Positions 1-6,800 of a stretch of 10,745 nucleotides of DNA are shown one piece after another. Origin of the DNA: Fibrobacter sp. (GTDB taxonomy: Bacteria; Fibrobacterota; Fibrobacteria; Fibrobacterales; Fibrobacteraceae); contig JABUUR010000093.1 in the NCBI GenBank assembly GCA_021443065.1, forward strand, positions 1 through 10,745, in the 5' to 3' direction. Position numbers and translations under genes: made by a program. Each line of letters begins with the position of its first letter. Within the stretch, counting starts at the first letter, position 1. The notes beneath the pieces were generated by a model. It ran no database searches. It worked only from the letters and a program-made list of their open reading frames with translations, and had not been told where the DNA came from.

Positions 1-22
1 GAATTTTAGAATCGAGAATCAT
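1..22 (-). CDS. sdhA: Start of succinate dehydrogenase/fumarate reductase flavoprotein subunit (partial)
   Basis: Only the first seven codons lie in the window, reading M-I-L-D-S-K-I from an ATG at 22-20 on the minus strand. This resembles the N-terminus of Bacteroides/Fibrobacter-type SdhA/FrdA, which typically has an I-D-S-K-I-P stretch near the start. A GGAG ribosome site lies at 36-33, ten bases before the ATG, and the gene follows the cytochrome b stop codon by 15 bases, the usual sdhC-sdhA order. In that family the product carries covalent FAD and the dicarboxylate site, interconverting succinate and fumarate on the cytoplasmic face of the membrane. The identification rests on seven residues plus gene order, so it is probable, not proven. 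Confidence 0.72.
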
Positions 23-37
23 TATTTATGGTCTCCA

Positions 38-874
38 TTAAACGTTGGTGGAAATGATAACTTCGCCGATGGAAGGAATCACGCAGGAAGTCTTTTTGGC
101 GGCAGCCTCGTCGGCAGCTTTCTTCTGCTGGTCGAACTGGGGCTGGAGGTCGTGGGACTTTGCGCGGAGTGCGTCAACTTCGGGCTGATGAGCGATATAG
201 CAGGAGAATGCTGCTTCGACGGCAAAACCGAGAGCAACGACAATGCTATAGATGAGACCGACCATGTCGATAATCGGAGTCCACTTCTGGTGAGCAAGAC
301 CCATGGTCTGGAAAGCAGAAGAAATAGCATGGAAAAGGTGCATACCGATGGCGAACATGGACACCAGGTAGAACACAGTCCAGAACGGATTGGCGAACAT
401 ATCGATGGTGGTAAGCCACATATCGCGAACAATTTCGCCGTCGGCATTCATGTAGAGGTAATGTTCACCAAACTTGAGGGTGGAAAGATGCTGAATCATG
501 AAACCCACGATGAAAAGGCCGGACCAGATCATTGTGAAGGTGGCGAAACTCTTGGAACCCTTGCGAGCGTTGACTTCGTAGCCTTCGTTACCGCGGGCGC
601 TCTTGTTTTCAAGCTTGAGCTTGATGGCAAGACCGATGTGAATGGCGAAAATGGCAATCAAGCCAATTTCGATGAAGTAAATGAAAGGTGTTGCGCCAGT
701 GAGTAACTGGGTGTAGGCATTGTAACTTGCCTGTGCCGCTTCCTGGTCGGGATTGAGGAGCTGGAGGTTACCAGCCATGTGACCAAGAATGAACAGGGCA
801 ATACATGCACCGCACGCGCCCATGATCTGTTTCTTACCAATGGAAGAGGTAAGGTACTTGATGATCCATTGCAT
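38..874 (-). CDS. sdhC: Succinate dehydrogenase/fumarate reductase cytochrome b (membrane anchor) subunit
   Basis: A 278-residue protein with five predicted membrane helices at about 17-37, 61-86, 110-133, 162-187 and 198-223. Histidines at 32, 79, 129 and 179 (or 182) fall in helices 1-4, the spacing expected of the four axial haem ligands in the single-subunit di-haem b558 family (Bacillus SdhC, Wolinella FrdC). In that family it anchors the flavoprotein and iron-sulphur subunits and passes electrons between menaquinone and the succinate/fumarate site. The direction of use is not visible from sequence; a Fibrobacter-type host would mainly reduce fumarate to succinate. The ATG at 874 is preceded by AAGGAG at 890-885, ten bases away. 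The gene starts 62 bases after ndk and is followed by sdhA. Residues about 230-278 form an unusual charged, Ala/Lys-rich soluble tail after the last helix. The fold is clear; frdC is an equally valid name. Confidence 0.93.
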   Translation of the reverse strand: MQWIIKYLTSSIGKKQIMGACGACIALFILGHMAGNLQLLNPDQEAAQASYNAYTQLLTGATPFIYFIEIGLIAIFAIHIGLAIKLKLENKSARGNEGYEVNARKGSKSFATFTMIWSGLFIVGFMIQHLSTLKFGEHYLYMNADGEIVRDMWLTTIDMFANPFWTVFYLVSMFAIGMHLFHAISSAFQTMGLAHQKWTPIIDMVGLIYSIVVALGFAVEAAFSCYIAHQPEVDALRAKSHDLQPQFDQQKKAADEAAAKKTSCVIPSIGEVIISTNV

Positions 875-936
875 TATTTTTTATCTCCTTGAGAGGTCTT
901 TTTGTTTTTGAAAAAACTATTCGTGCCGATCCGCCA

Positions 937-1389
937 TTAGAGGATGCAGCAAGCCTTTTTACTGGCAGTTTCGTATGCGTAGCGGTCTTCCTTCTTGAAC
1001 CAGAAATCCAGTTCGCGGGCGGCAGATTCGGGACTGTCGGAACTGTGGACAACGTTCTCGGTCATGGAAGGGGCAAAGTCATAGCGCAGCGTACCGGGTT
1101 CTGCCTTGGCGGGATTGGTGGCACCGTTAATGGCGCGGACCTTGGCAATTGCATTTTCGCCACCCAGAGCAAGCATCACGGATGGGCCCTTGGTCATATA
1201 GGCTTCCAGTTCCGGGAAGAAGGGCTTTTCCACATGTTCCGCATAAAAACCGCGGGCATCCGCGGAAGTCATCTGGTGCATCTTGACGGCGCAGACGGAA
1301 AGGCCTGCAGCCTCGTAACGGGCAATAATCTGACCCACCAGGCCGGACTTGACGGCGTTGGGCTTGATCATGGCGAATGTCATTTCCAT
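937..1389 (-). CDS. ndk: Nucleoside diphosphate kinase
   Basis: A 150-residue cytosolic enzyme that transfers the terminal phosphate of ATP to nucleoside diphosphates through a phosphohistidine, balancing NTP and dNTP pools. The N-terminal F-A-M-I-K-P-N-A-V strand carries Lys9. Tyr49, Arg85, Thr91, Arg102 and Asn112 match the family's conserved nucleotide-site residues, and the catalytic histidine is His115 in N-V-V-H-S-S-D-S. The usual H-G-S-D-S has Ser in place of Gly here, a tolerated substitution. Bacterial Ndk is usually 137-143 residues; the extra length is a C-terminal tail ending K-K-A-C-C-I-L. AGGTGG at 1404-1399 lies nine bases before the ATG at 1389, which favours this start over the ATG two codons later. 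A TATATT box at 1427-1422 would give a leader of about 25 bases, so ndk can be transcribed separately from the lipoprotein gene 86 bases upstream. Confidence 0.97.
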   Translation of the reverse strand: MEMTFAMIKPNAVKSGLVGQIIARYEAAGLSVCAVKMHQMTSADARGFYAEHVEKPFFPELEAYMTKGPSVMLALGGENAIAKVRAINGATNPAKAEPGTLRYDFAPSMTENVVHSSDSPESAARELDFWFKKEDRYAYETASKKACCIL

Positions 1390-1421
1390 AGTATTATACC
1401 ACCTTTAATTGTGTGTGTTGA

Positions 1422-1427
1422 AATATA
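1422..1427 (-). promoter_or_regulatory. Candidate -10 box of ndk
   Basis: TATATT read on the minus strand, 32 bases before the ndk ATG. Initiation six to eight bases downstream would leave a leader of about 25 bases containing the AGGTGG ribosome site. No convincing -35 hexamer is visible: the expected place is occupied by the pyrimidine-rich 7-bp repeats. The same hexamer lies before the ABC ATPase gene at the right end. Confidence 0.45.
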
Positions 1428-1434
1428 AAATTTT

Positions 1435-1469
1435 AGACGAAAGACGAAAGGCAAAAGACGAAAGAAAAG
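1435..1469. repeat. 7-bp tandem repeat, five units
   Basis: Five consecutive 7-bp units read AGACGAA, AGACGAA, AGGCAAA, AGACGAA and AGAAAAG on the plus strand; three are identical and two are degenerate. The array fills much of the 86-bp gap between the lipoprotein stop and the ndk start and ends eight bases from the candidate ndk -10 box. It encodes nothing visible. A change in unit number would alter the sequence where a -35 element would lie, but no regulatory role is shown. Confidence 0.8.
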
Positions 1470-1475
1470 CACCCC

Positions 1476-3554
1476 TTATTCCTGGTCTTTGATTTTCTGG
1501 AGAAGTTCCTCGGCCAGTTTTCCCTTGGACTCGATATTCTTCACCAGCCAGTCGGCAGATTCCTTCAACTCGCTGTTGGGGTACTTATCCATGAACTCCC
1601 GGAACACCTCCAGGGCGGTGGAATCGTTTCCCAGGTTCTCGCTTAAAACAAAGCCGCGGCTGAACATTGCCTTTTCGGCATTTTCGTTTTGAGGCCACAT
1701 GCGATAGAAGGCGTAATACTCGGCCTCGGCATCGTCGTAACTTTCGGCATCGGACTGGGTCTGGGCCATCAGGTAAGTTGCAAACTGGAACAGGGAATCG
1801 TTCTCCGGATAGGAGAACATTATATCGCGATAGACGTAGTAGGCATCCAGGGGTTTGCCGTTCTTGTACAGGGAGTCCGCCCGTGCCGCCAAGAAATCCA
1901 CGGATTCGTTGGGAACATACTGGGGCACATCATCCCCGTAAAAATGGGAAGAAGCCTTTGCATAGGATTCGTAGGAATAGCGTTTGCCCAGGTAGAACCT
2001 TACATTTTCCAAGCGTTGGTAATAAATCTTTAACCGGCTTTCCTCAAAGGTCGAACCCTTGTAAATCATGCGGTATCCGAAAAGATATTCGTGATTGTAC
2101 ACATTCTTGGGGAACATGGCGATCTTTTCCAATTCACCTTTGACGCTTTCAAAACTGCGGTCAGAAGGATTGACCTTTTTCATTGTTTCGAACATGCTTT
2201 TCAGGGTATCTTCGGAAACGGGTCCGCTGTACAGTTTCTTGTCAAGATACCGTTCGTAAATGTAGTCCCAGCGGGAGGACCGCGTCAGGGCCCTGTATTC
2301 CCAGCTATGGTCCAGTTTGTTCTCGATGGCCATGTCTGCATAGGCGAAGGTTTCTGCGATGATGCGAGCGATCCGGTCATGGGACTTGGCGGTAAGTTTG
2401 CGATTGCCGAAATACTTCTTGTTGAAGCGGTTGAGGTCGCCTTGGGTGAAAACAGTCTTGCCATCCTTGGTGATGACAGCAAAATTGGAGTCTACCTCAA
2501 GCAGGGCGCCGCTTGCAGCCTCGGCCTTGATGGAGGCTTCGACGCGGTCAAAAGGCTTGACCTTCGATTCCACATGCTCCGCCAAGAAGAATCGCTGGAA
2601 AGCGCCGTCTGTGGATCGAAGAACCGGCGTAACAAAGCCCACCGGCTTACCCGTCAAGACATCGCCCAAGCCATCCACACTGCCGATCCCCGCAGGCAGA
2701 GGATAGTTATGCTTGACGAATCCAACGTAACCGCCATCCTTTGCGGTCAGGTTGTTCTTGCTGGACTTGGCGGCAACAGCCTTGAACTGTTCCAGGGTAA
2801 CGTTTTCAGCAAACAAGGAGGCGAGAGCGGCGGAGTCGGCCATCTGCACATGGTAGAGCACATAACCCGGAACAGTCTTGTACTCATCCTTGTGGTTTTC
2901 GTAATACGCCTTGGCATCTACAGGAGGCAAAGGCATGATTTTGTAGTTGTTCCGTTCCAAGAGATTCGCCGTAATGGACCCACGCAGTTCGTTGCGCTGG
3001 TTTTCAATGAAACGACGTTTGGAAGCCAAGGTATCGCCGCCGTTTGTAGAATCGCCGCTAAGATATTCTGCAAACTTTTCCTTGTTCTTGTAAACAAAAT
3101 ACTCCCCGGCGACCTCGGAACGAACCTTGACGTACTCCACACTCTCGCCGGCAGAATCCGACTGGAAAAGGCGCTTGTTGGCATCGAAGAAACGACGCAG
3201 TTCGGAGTCCGGATACATCATGCATTCATCTACGAAGAACCGTTGAAACACGTTGGTCAAGATACGTACATCGACATCCTTCAGGTACGCTTCCCAGTCT
3301 TTTTCGATTTCAGGAAATTCTTTTTTCGCATCGGATGCCACGGCAGCCTTGGAATAGAGGGATTCGTAGACCTGCATGTCCCACCGATCCTTTTTGCCGG
3401 AATTCATTTCCAGCATGGTCAAGTCTTCCTTGTAGACATTTTCGTCGTTGAATCGGGCCAAAAGAGAATCCTTGGCGCCCACGCCGTTACAACCAGAAAG
3501 GAGTGCCGCAGCGGCAGCGAAAAGGGCGGTCTTGGTCAAAGTATGTTTTTTCAT
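1476..3554 (-). CDS. Periplasmic lipoprotein with SurA/parvulin-like PPIase region and C-terminal TPR repeats
   Basis: A 692-residue protein with a signal peptide and lipobox L-L-S-G-C, giving lipidated Cys22, so it should be membrane-anchored and face the periplasm. Residues about 30-130 resemble the SurA/PrsA N-domain (an A-R-F-N-D-E-N-V strand, then helices). Residues about 229-330 look like a parvulin rotamase: Y-H-V-Q with His235, D-G-G-Y-V-G-F at 273-279, and a closing strand F-F-L-A-E-H ending at His327. Residues about 355-377 repeat an N-domain-like strand. Residues about 551-675 are three TPR-type helical hairpins of the kind seen in BamD-like assembly lipoproteins. The ATG at 3554 follows AGGA at 3564-3561 by six bases. 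By family it should be a chaperone or isomerase for outer-membrane or secreted proteins; catalytic activity is uncertain because the parvulin match is divergent. It is divergent from tamB-tamA, which fits an envelope-assembly role. I do not recognise a named gene. Confidence 0.8.
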   Translation of the reverse strand: MKKHTLTKTALFAAAAALLSGCNGVGAKDSLLARFNDENVYKEDLTMLEMNSGKKDRWDMQVYESLYSKAAVASDAKKEFPEIEKDWEAYLKDVDVRILTNVFQRFFVDECMMYPDSELRRFFDANKRLFQSDSAGESVEYVKVRSEVAGEYFVYKNKEKFAEYLSGDSTNGGDTLASKRRFIENQRNELRGSITANLLERNNYKIMPLPPVDAKAYYENHKDEYKTVPGYVLYHVQMADSAALASLFAENVTLEQFKAVAAKSSKNNLTAKDGGYVGFVKHNYPLPAGIGSVDGLGDVLTGKPVGFVTPVLRSTDGAFQRFFLAEHVESKVKPFDRVEASIKAEAASGALLEVDSNFAVITKDGKTVFTQGDLNRFNKKYFGNRKLTAKSHDRIARIIAETFAYADMAIENKLDHSWEYRALTRSSRWDYIYERYLDKKLYSGPVSEDTLKSMFETMKKVNPSDRSFESVKGELEKIAMFPKNVYNHEYLFGYRMIYKGSTFEESRLKIYYQRLENVRFYLGKRYSYESYAKASSHFYGDDVPQYVPNESVDFLAARADSLYKNGKPLDAYYVYRDIMFSYPENDSLFQFATYLMAQTQSDAESYDDAEAEYYAFYRMWPQNENAEKAMFSRGFVLSENLGNDSTALEVFREFMDKYPNSELKESADWLVKNIESKGKLAEELLQKIKDQE

Positions 3555-3574
3555 CGGAATTCCTAATAAGCTTT

Positions 3575-3733
3575 TTATCTGGGCTTTTCATCCACGACTA
3601 GAGGTTTATTCTGGCCGAAGATGAATGCTATCGAAACCGCACACAAAATAGAAAAAACAAAGGTTGAAGCCATCCACGTCCACAGGGTAAAGCAACATCT
3701 TAACCCACCTGAGCAAGCAAAAAAACAATGCAC
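3575..3733 (-). CDS. Possible small single-pass membrane protein
   Basis: A 52-codon reading frame from a GTG at 3733, with AGGTGA at 3745-3740 six bases before it; an internal ATG at 3673 would give 32 residues. The 32-residue part is protein-like: one hydrophobic helix (F-V-F-S-I-L-C-A-V-S-I-A-F-I-F) followed by a short polar tail ending V-D-E-K-P-R. The upstream 20 codons are cysteine-rich and less convincing. The stop lies 20 bases before the lipoprotein ATG on the same strand, so the two could be co-transcribed. I recognise no family. A candidate -10 box inside the frame (3650-3645) argues against it. Conservation of the helix and tail between species would decide. Confidence 0.32.
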   Translation of the reverse strand: MHCFFACSGGLRCCFTLWTWMASTFVFSILCAVSIAFIFGQNKPLVVDEKPR

Positions 3734-3845
3734 AAAAAGTCACCTATTTTATTTTCATTTACGCAACTCATTGAGCATCAACGAATTAAGCCAAAAATTC
3801 GCTTTCGGGGCCCGTTTTCTTAACCTGAAAAAGCCCTGTAAATTC

Positions 3846-3851
3846 TATCTT
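3846..3851 (+). promoter_or_regulatory. Candidate -10 box of the tamB-tamA operon
   Basis: TATCTT, followed by TTGG, lies ten bases before the TTG start of tamB. Initiation six to eight bases downstream would leave a leader of only three to five bases, consistent with the absence of a ribosome site there. No clear -35 is visible. If the true start is the ATG at 3907, the leader would be about 50 bases. Confidence 0.35.
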
Positions 3852-3861
3852 TTGGCACAAG

Positions 3862-6800
3862 TTGAAAAGACTTACGTCGAAATTCGCAGGGACGACCTTT
3901 ATCGTAATGGTCGTGGTTGGCGCCATTGGCCTTGGCGTCTGGTTTTGTCGTGAATTCGTAGAACGTTTCCTCTCCACGCCTCACACGGTTGCCGGCGTGA
4001 CAATCTCCACCTACGGGCACCAGGCCGACGGGCTCCTCACCCATTCCTTTGATTCCATCAAGGTGGAAATGGAAGGCACTACCATACGGGTCGCAAAGCC
4101 TGTCCTTGACGTTACGATTTTGAGAAACCCACGGGGCGTCACATTGGACATGGACACAGTCGATGCCTACATTGAACTTGCAGACTCCACCCGTAAGAAA
4201 ACTCCATCAAAGGCCGACGCCTCCGTCCCCACATTCCCCCAGGATTTTGAGATCCCGTTCCCTGCCAAGGTAAGCGTAAAACAGGCAAACCTACGGCTTT
4301 CCAACCACATGAGTTGGAAGGCCTCGAAGTTGCAGGCCAAGAACTACGGTTCCACATCCGTCGGGGTCATCATCGACCAGGTGCAAGGCGACTACGTTTC
4401 AAGCCCGGCATCCGTCGTGTTAAGCGGCGATTTCGCAAGCGAAAACCTTCGAGCCACCGCCCGAATAAAGACGGACAAGGATTCCGTAAGCCTAAAGGCG
4501 GAAGCCCCCCGGCAGAACCTTTCGCAGTTAAAGACAAATGTGGACGTCACCGTTTCGGACCCTGAAAAATGGATTCCCGTAAAACTGCCCGAGGCACTCC
4601 CCGGCATTGGCAAGTTGCTGGTCAGCGGAAACGCCACCCTGGACGTACAGAAGGGTTCTGCAAAGTACGACGCTACTGTCAAAACCCGCATCGGCGCACT
4701 GTGGCCCCTGGAAGCCGAAGATGTCACAGTCAGGGTAAAGGGCGACCAGGACAATTTTAACACTGACATTTTCATGAGCAACGGCGAAGGAGGAACAATC
4801 CACTTTAACGGTGAATTCGACAAAAACCTGGACGGAATTTTCGAGGCGCAAGTCCAGCACATGAATGCAAAGTTCGGGCCACAGATGATGCCCTTGGATG
4901 TAGAAATTCTTTCTGCAGAAAAGAAGGGCAGTTTCATCGACGCCAAGTTGGAAACACGACAAGGTTCCCGCATAGACGCCCACCTGGACTTTACAGATTC
5001 CCTGATGATAACCTTCGTTGGCGACATTGCCACATACGAACCCTGGGCATTGGACTGGACCCACGGAAACGTCATCATTAAAAATCCAAAATTGTTCGGT
5101 ACCTTCGACATGCATAAACTCAGGGTGCTGGCCAAGTTCGACACCATTCCCTACGCCTACCACATGACCGCAGACTCCGCCCAGGTGCAACTGGCCCTGG
5201 ATCCCGAAGGCATCGTTTTCAACAACTGCGTTCTCTACACTCCCAAGGAGATTTTCGACTTCGACGGAGATGTCATCTGGGGTACAAGCACACCCCACAC
5301 CTCATGGGACGTGACCCAGCGAAAGGGAGGAAAGGCACGAGCATACATCGGGCTTGGCGACACGTTGTTCCTTGACGCAAAGGCAACCAGCACGGTCATA
5401 GAAACCATTCCCTTTGCAGACATCAAGCTTAGCGAAAAAATCAAGGGGAACGTCACAGGCTGGTGGCATCAGGATTTTGACAACAACGTTGGCAAGGCGG
5501 AAGTTTCAGTGGAAGGCGTTCTGGACGCGTTCAAAGTGTCCGGCGACATCGTGGCCCGACAAAGCGGAGACACAATTTTCGTGGACGACGCCATCGCTTC
5601 ACAAAGCAAGAATGCGGTAAAACTTAACGCGGCAATCGTTCTGCCCAACGATTCCAACCCGGACTTCAAGCCCACCAGTTTCCTGCCTGTACAGGTTCTC
5701 CATGCCTGGGTTTCTTCGAAGGAATTCAGCGTGCCTCTCCTGCTGGAGCCTTTGAACGACAGCACCTTCACCTCGGGCATGATTTCTGGCGAACTTGACT
5801 ACAAAGAAGGCGAAGGCCTAAACGGCAAGCTGGACTTTACCGACATCGCCTTTGCCCACATTTCCAAGAATTTGTTAAACATCAAGAATATGAGCGCTTT
5901 CGCTGCCCGCGACAAGGTGGAACTAAATTCCTATCTGGACATCGGCAACGGCGGATGGGCCGGCAATACCCAGATTATCCTGGACAACATTTTCGGAGAC
6001 AAGCACCACCTGAGTTTCGCCCATGGGAGTAACAACGGCGGCACACTTTGGGCAGAAGGTTCTTTCGACAACGACCTGATGTTCCAAGGAACAGTCGATG
6101 CCAGCGGTTCATGGTATATTCCCAAGACTATAAGCGAAATACAGAACACGGACTTGCATATAGACGTATCCGCAAATTTAAAGAAAGGTCTAAAAGGCAT
6201 TGTAGCTGACATCCGTTCCGACTCCACCAGTTACCAGCCTCCTAAATTGAACATCAAGTTCCCCTTCCGCCTTCGCGGTCACCTGGAAGACGGACTTTTG
6301 GATATTAGCGAGGCAGGAACCCACAATGAGTCGGGAGAGACAATCAACGCCACCATCCGTTTTAACCTCGACAGCATGAAACTGGAAGCCGTAGACGTCG
6401 TGTCCCAGCAGTTCTCCTTGGATTTAGGCATCGGGAAACTGACATTGGGAGGAATCACAGGGCACCTTGAGGACCATGAAAAAGACTTGGCCGTTACAGC
6501 CGACATTCAAAAAATTGCATTTACCTTCGAAGACAATTTGTACGGAAAAGCCGAAGCACTAGCCCACGGAAACGTCGGTTTCAGCATTCCCCACAGCGAA
6601 AAAGGTGTGATTATCTACAACACCATTTCCGGAGACATACTCATCGATAAATTTGTCTACTACAATGATTTCAACATTGATGTTACGCCCTCCTCCCTTG
6701 AAAAATACTCTCAAACTTTCAACAACTACGTAGGAGGGTTCCTAAGAAAGGAAGCCCAGGAAGAAAAACTTTCTACGGCCAGCCCCATCAACCTATCTGT

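Larger units (their letters stand above)
3555..3861. other. Divergent intergenic region between the lipoprotein gene and tamB
   Basis: These 307 bases separate two genes read in opposite directions and must hold both promoters. Towards tamB there is TATCTT at 3846-3851. Towards the lipoprotein gene, TATTTT at 3650-3645 would give a leader of about 85 bases. It also holds a possible small minus-strand membrane ORF (3575-3733) and an imperfect inverted repeat at 3808-3836. A plus-strand ORF from 3621 runs into the tamB coding region in another frame; it has no ribosome site and low-complexity content, so I do not call it. Confidence 0.6.

Noticed and set aside
905..920. GTTTTT/AAAAAC inverted repeat between ndk and sdhC as a terminator
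   Set aside because: The loop would be about two bases and the stem is entirely A-T apart from its ends; it cannot form a stable terminator hairpin.
937..957. C-C-I-L at the Ndk C-terminus, resembling a CaaX prenylation box
   Set aside because: Bacteria lack the prenylation machinery and nothing suggests an exported effector. It is a chance tail.
1390..1400. TATAAT just upstream of the ndk start as a promoter
   Set aside because: It lies between the ribosome site and the start codon, so a message starting from it would lose its 5' end.
2091..3566. 491-codon plus-strand open frame opposite the lipoprotein gene
   Set aside because: It is a mirror of the minus-strand gene, which has a signal peptide, lipobox, ribosome site and recognisable domains. 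The plus-strand translation shows no domain and no ribosome site.
3606..3698. 30-codon minus-strand frame from ATG 3698 with AGGTGGG five bases upstream
   Set aside because: The ribosome site is good, but the peptide has no clear helix or protein-like pattern and overlaps the better small-membrane frame. Kept only as a competing reading.
3621..3953. 110-codon plus-strand frame in the divergent region
   Set aside because: It overlaps the tamB start in another frame, has no ribosome site, and its composition changes abruptly where it enters tamB.
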